DNA from: Mesobacillus subterraneus
GTDB lineage: Bacteria; Bacillota; Bacilli; Bacillales; Cytobacillaceae
Direction: 5' to 3'
Assembly (NCBI RefSeq): GCF_023715485.1
Contig: NZ_JAMBOF010000012.1
Coordinates: 1 to 64,000, forward strand
Length of the DNA: 64,000 bases
Position 1 is the stretch's first letter; the number at the start of each line of letters is the position of its first letter. Shown here in pieces: positions 60,981-64,000 of the stretch. A program made the translations under genes and the position numbers. The notes beneath the pieces were generated by a model. That model made no database searches and was not told the origin of the DNA. It saw only the letters and a program-made list of their open reading frames with translations.

Positions 60981-61514
60981 TTACCTGGACCGTTTACTGA
61001 TAATAAAAACTGCAAGCGCAAATAGAATTACCAACGGAAGCCAGATATACATATAATTGACGACCGGATTACGCAACTGATCTTGCAGTTTTACTTCCTT
61101 TGAAGGCGTCGATCCTTTTCCTAACTTTAATAGATCTTCCTGAGCACTGCTTAGATCCTTTGTGCGGTCACAAATATTTGTAGTGAGATCCCCCTGGAAA
61201 TCATGGGCATATACTAAGTATGATGCTCCCTCGAAGAAGTCCAGAGAACAACTGGAGAGTTCGTCTAATAGTATAATTTGCGTTTCATCTGCACCCTTCC
61301 ATGTTTCCTCTACCTCAAATAATATCTTTCTTTTATTTTTCTCATCTTTCATATCAATTACTTTTCCGGAAAAAACTGCTTTGGACCTTTCCAGCTCGTG
61401 TTCTACACTCGGAGGTTCTTCACATTTACAAGCATGGCTGATTGATGGGAAGGCTGTAAAGATCATAGGGGAAAGAATAACAAATAAAATTAAAGCGATA
61501 AATTTATTTTTCAT
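60981..61514 (-). CDS. Secreted TIMP/netrin-like protein with C-terminal anchor
   Basis: A 177-residue protein. The signal peptide ends near SISHAC, and CKCEEPPSVEHELERSKAVF follows: a C-x-C start after cleavage is typical of the NTR/TIMP-like fold. Further cysteines are in LSSCSLDFFEG and NICDRTKDL. A C-terminal helix (MYIWLPLVILFALAVFII) anchors it. In bacteria these domains are of unknown function; binding or inhibition of proteases is only an analogy. The neighbouring secreted peptidase is intriguing. Confidence 0.78.
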   Translation of the reverse strand: MKNKFIALILFVILSPMIFTAFPSISHACKCEEPPSVEHELERSKAVFSGKVIDMKDEKNKRKILFEVEETWKGADETQIILLDELSSCSLDFFEGASYLVYAHDFQGDLTTNICDRTKDLSSAQEDLLKLGKGSTPSKEVKLQDQLRNPVVNYMYIWLPLVILFALAVFIISKRSR

Positions 61515-61621
61515 TTTTAAGGCCCTCCATCAAATAAGTACTGACTAAAAATTGACGGTTCCATGCTTATACATGTTACATTTTTTCAGAATTACTTTCA
61601 CCATGATTTTGTAACAAAAAT

Positions 61622-62569
61622 TTACTCATAATGCTTCAGAACATCCTGCTCAAATTCAAGTATCGTTTTTCCAGTTACTTGTTCCAAAGCTATATAAAAA
61701 TCATCTGTTTCCTTTGTTTTATCAATCAGGTCTGTCACCACATTTTCACCGTAATCTTGCATCAAATAGTTGACGGTGAAATAACTTTGCAAATATGGGT
61801 CGGCATCTGGGTTAAGACGAGCTTCCTTCCATTTATCTTCACCACTGATGCTTTTGAGTGAGAGTGTCTCGTAATGAAAAGATTCGTAATGAACCTCCGT
61901 TTTGTCATTTCCTATATACTCCGCGACCCCTTCAATAAACCATAGAGGAAACGCATCACCCATTGCTCCTGAATCGCCAATTTTTCTGAAGGTAGCATAG
62001 TGAGCGTATTCGTGTAATATCGTTTTCTGAAAATAATATAGGGGCGTTTCCAGTTCCTGTAGGATACTATCCACTTTTTCAGGATCTATGGTAAGTCCCA
62101 TCACTTTAAGAAAATCAGAATAAAATCCTGCTGCGCCATCTATATTTGAAAGCTGTTCCAGGTTTTCTCTATTCATAAAAATCAGATCAATAGAGCTCTG
62201 ATCATAGTCACCAAGGAGTTGATAAGTTTTCGTATTTGCCCGTTTCAGTGTTTCAATAACCAGGGGTATTAGATCCTTATTTTCTTCCTGATAATAGATT
62301 GTTACATGATCATCCTTCTTCATCATACTTTGCCTTTTGAGTTCAGTTTCTAATTCACTGTCATAGTTTAAATGCATTGCAGTTCTTAATGTCTCGTATA
62401 AAGTGGAATTCTCCCCTGTCCGATCATTTAATTCCTTCTGAAACATTTTAAGCATACCGAACATAGCGACTATAAAAATGATAAGTAATATTGTAAAAAC
62501 AGTCACCCAAAACCTTATTTTGAAAAGCCCTTGCCACTCATTCGTTTCCTCTTTTCGATAACTCTTCAA
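61622..62569 (-). CDS. Membrane-anchored gluzincin-type peptidase (Peptidase MA-like)
   Basis: A 315-residue protein with one membrane helix (about 20-42) and an extracellular domain. The zinc motif is HEYAH (KTILHEYAHYATFRKI), with the third ligand Glu in PLWFIEGVAEYIGND, as in the M1-like/MA clan. The start at TTG 62569 lacks a clear ribosome site and lies inside the 3' end of the 46-residue gene, so translational coupling is possible. The substrate is unknown. Confidence 0.8.
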   Translation of the reverse strand: MKSYRKEETNEWQGLFKIRFWVTVFTILLIIFIVAMFGMLKMFQKELNDRTGENSTLYETLRTAMHLNYDSELETELKRQSMMKKDDHVTIYYQEENKDLIPLVIETLKRANTKTYQLLGDYDQSSIDLIFMNRENLEQLSNIDGAAGFYSDFLKVMGLTIDPEKVDSILQELETPLYYFQKTILHEYAHYATFRKIGDSGAMGDAFPLWFIEGVAEYIGNDKTEVHYESFHYETLSLKSISGEDKWKEARLNPDADPYLQSYFTVNYLMQDYGENVVTDLIDKTKETDDFYIALEQVTGKTILEFEQDVLKHYE

Positions 62570-62678
62570 GCAGCAAAATCATCTTCTCGTTTTGCTCAAT
62601 CATTCTCTCATTTTGCTGCCTGAGTCTTGTAAAATCATAAAGGAAAACTAGCAGGATTACTGTTATAAAAATAGTCAA
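62538..62678 (-). CDS. Small membrane protein with coiled coil (46 aa)
   Basis: A TTG start 5 bases after GGGGGAG. The product has a membrane helix (TIFITVILLVFLYDF) and a Gln/Glu-rich coiled coil (LRQQNERMIEQNEKMILLLE). Its 3' end overlaps the start of the peptidase gene by 32 bases in another frame. The repeated N/E-K-M pattern recalls phage holin-like BhlA/UviB peptides. Confidence 0.62.
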   Translation of the reverse strand: MTIFITVILLVFLYDFTRLRQQNERMIEQNEKMILLLEELSKRGNE

Positions 62679-62802
62679 CTTTGCTCCCCCTTATGAATCT
62701 CTTTCCTAATCGTTAGCCAGTCGCGACTTATCTGTTGCTTTGTCATTCTATCAATATCCGAAATCATAATTAAAATGAAACTAGTAAAGTCCTCTGACTA
62801 AC

Positions 62803-63723
62803 CTAATCGTCATCAAATTTCAGGTTCCCTATGATGCTACTCTTGTGTTCCTGGCTTAAATTATGTGCTTTTTTATATAGAGGACTGTCCTTCCCCTGGC
62901 TCAGTTCTCCTACAAACTTTATCTCGACTTTTCCTTTCAATTGATTCCATAACTGATTCAATTCGTTTATGTACTGCTTGACCGGTCCTTCATATGCTTT
63001 CATATCAATAGAAAAACCAGAAGTCCATGCTTTTTGGTCTGTGAAGATCATTGCTTTCTTGATTTTTTTCTTTTTTATTAGCTTAAATGCATCGAGGATT
63101 GCAAGCATTTCACATACAATCGGCTTCGCCGTTTTGATCCTTCTCACCGTTGAATAGCCGGTTGCTGCATTTCTGTTTCTAACGATGACTAATCCAGTCC
63201 CGGCTGTGAAATTTTTAAAGTCGTAAGATCCGTCCACGATTATGAAAGGCACATTGCTAGGTACATTCCCACAAATAGGCATCAGCAACTCTTGCATCGA
63301 CTGCTTAGTTTTCACACCTGTGGTTACATCCCCTTTACGGTAATAATCCAAAATGTCATGGACATGGTAAAAATCGTTTTGACCTACCTTTTGAAATGGA
63401 AGCCCATTTTTCTGGAGATTGACTAATCTTTCTTTTGTAGTCCTCAACGTAGATAAAATGACTTCCTGAGTGACGTATTCATCAAGAGACCGGCCTTTCT
63501 TGTCGCGAAACTCTCTTTCCAGCCGCTCCTGGGAAGGCTTATAGGTCTTGAGCCATTCCAAGACTTCCCTTTCTAAAAACCGGTATTCGTTCCCGATTAA
63601 ATAATGGGGCATGCCATCATTTAAGCAGGCATGCAGTTGCGCTTTTGATATTTTTGCTCTGCTTATTAATTCTCCCCTTAACAATAATGCTTCAGGCAAT
63701 TTTAGAAGAGTAGATGTTGTCAT
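62803..63723 (-). CDS. HTH plus RNase H-like domain protein
   Basis: A 306-residue protein with AGGTGA 4 bases before the ATG. The N-terminal half (about 1-135) has two helix-turn-helix-like segments (ISRAKISKAQLHACLNDGM; ILSTLRTTKERLVNLQKNG), similar to excisionase/MerR wings. The C-terminal half is an RNase HI-type fold: Asp in FIIVDGSYDFKNFTAGTGLV, Glu in VCEMLAILDAFKLI, Asp in AMIFTDQKAWTSGF. A DNA/RNA-binding nuclease or a spore-related regulator is possible. The combination is unusual. Confidence 0.75.
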   Translation of the reverse strand: MTTSTLLKLPEALLLRGELISRAKISKAQLHACLNDGMPHYLIGNEYRFLEREVLEWLKTYKPSQERLEREFRDKKGRSLDEYVTQEVILSTLRTTKERLVNLQKNGLPFQKVGQNDFYHVHDILDYYRKGDVTTGVKTKQSMQELLMPICGNVPSNVPFIIVDGSYDFKNFTAGTGLVIVRNRNAATGYSTVRRIKTAKPIVCEMLAILDAFKLIKKKKIKKAMIFTDQKAWTSGFSIDMKAYEGPVKQYINELNQLWNQLKGKVEIKFVGELSQGKDSPLYKKAHNLSQEHKSSIIGNLKFDDD

Positions 63724-63837
63724 GTGTCACCTGCGTTTCTGTTTTTTAAACCTTATAATAATTTTAACATTCCACAAAATTCAATAATATCCATTTTTTT
63801 CTTAATTAAATAAATAGGTCATTTTATCTATAAATAA

Positions 63838-63871
63838 AAATTCCCCTGACCAGTTTGGCAGGGGAATTCAA
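63838..63871. terminator. Terminator hairpin
   Basis: AATTCCCCTG-CC and GG-CAGGGGAATT arms with loop AGTTT just beyond the stop of the next gene on the minus strand. Confidence 0.8.
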
Positions 63872-64000
63872 TTAAACCATATTCTTTTTAGCTGGGCCTC
63901 CATGAAGTTCGTTATAAAGGTTCTTGAATTGCAGGTACATGGAGGTGCGCCATGGAACAATCATCCCGAAGGCAAGGATCCAGAACATTCCGCTTAGCTC
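63872..64000 (-). CDS. C-terminal end of a membrane protein (partial)
   Basis: The last 42 codons of a gene that extends beyond the right edge: ELSGMFWILAFGMIVPWRTS, then MYLQFKNLYNELHGG and AKKNMV. One membrane helix and a charged tail are visible. It is probably a transporter C-terminus; the family cannot be named. Confidence 0.6.
   Translation of the reverse strand, partial: ELSGMFWILAFGMIVPWRTSMYLQFKNLYNELHGGPAKKNMV

Overview
The window comes from a low-GC, Gram-positive, endospore-forming member of the Bacillaceae. The species cannot be fixed from the sequence alone. Signs are strong AGGAGG-type ribosome binding sites, frequent TTG and GTG starts, lipoproteins with Gram-positive lipoboxes, spore cortex lytic enzymes (a LysM-GH18 protein of SleL type and a SleB/CwlJ-type hydrolase), a LytR-CpsA-Psr protein, YolD, a DUF1450 (YuzB-type) protein and a YneK-like DUF2621 protein. 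Most of it is ordinary accessory chromosome: single genes and short operons separated by clear hairpin-plus-T terminators.

Layout. 0-11 kb: tatA, small enzymes, a drug/metabolite transporter, a very large secreted BNR/VPS10-repeat protein, a ferritin and a glycine-rich surface or spore-type protein. 11-12.5 kb: a FrnE-type DsbA oxidoreductase whose active-site CPFC motif is encoded as UGA-Pro-Phe-Cys, then a MITE-like repeat and a DCC-family protein. 12.7-21 kb: a VWA lipoprotein, DUF2785, an aminotransferase, a YjiH-type membrane protein, and an ECF sigma factor paired with a ClpP paralogue. 21-25 kb: a four-gene cluster resembling the B. subtilis yfj genes. 25-39 kb: a transporter, rpiA, YolD, an ImmA-like protease, SleL-like, ABC exporter plus GDSL hydrolase, SleB-like, M28 peptidase and LCP genes, interspersed with three short-period repeat arrays. 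39.8-42.9 kb: a scarred integration hot spot beside a tRNA-Sec gene (selC). 43-52.6 kb: small kinases, NERD, a 52-bp hairpin array, methyltransferase, acetyltransferase and phosphotransferase genes, lipoproteins and CBO0543 proteins. 52.7-54.4 kb: a TnpB element inserted precisely into a DUF2500 gene. 54.6-64 kb: GNAT, MEDS, four Nudix hydrolases, a methyltransferase, a TIMP-like protein, a gluzincin peptidase and a HTH-RNase H protein.

The main result is the pairing, in one window, of (i) a complete tRNA with a UCA anticodon, long variable arm, encoded CCA and good promoter, which is selenocysteine tRNA, and (ii) a FrnE/DsbA reading frame with a single in-frame UGA exactly at the first catalytic cysteine. 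A two-tier hairpin lies directly downstream of that UGA and fits a bacterial SECIS element. Together they argue that this bacillus makes a selenocysteine-containing thiol oxidoreductase that a standard gene caller would truncate. selA, selB and selD are not in the window.

The tRNA-Sec gene has also been an integration target. A 67-bp direct repeat of its 3' half lies 1.76 kb away, and a third degenerate copy (terminator plus tRNA end) lies 2.9 kb away. Decayed cargo (IS3 remnant, lipoproteins, a broken metalloprotease) sits between them.
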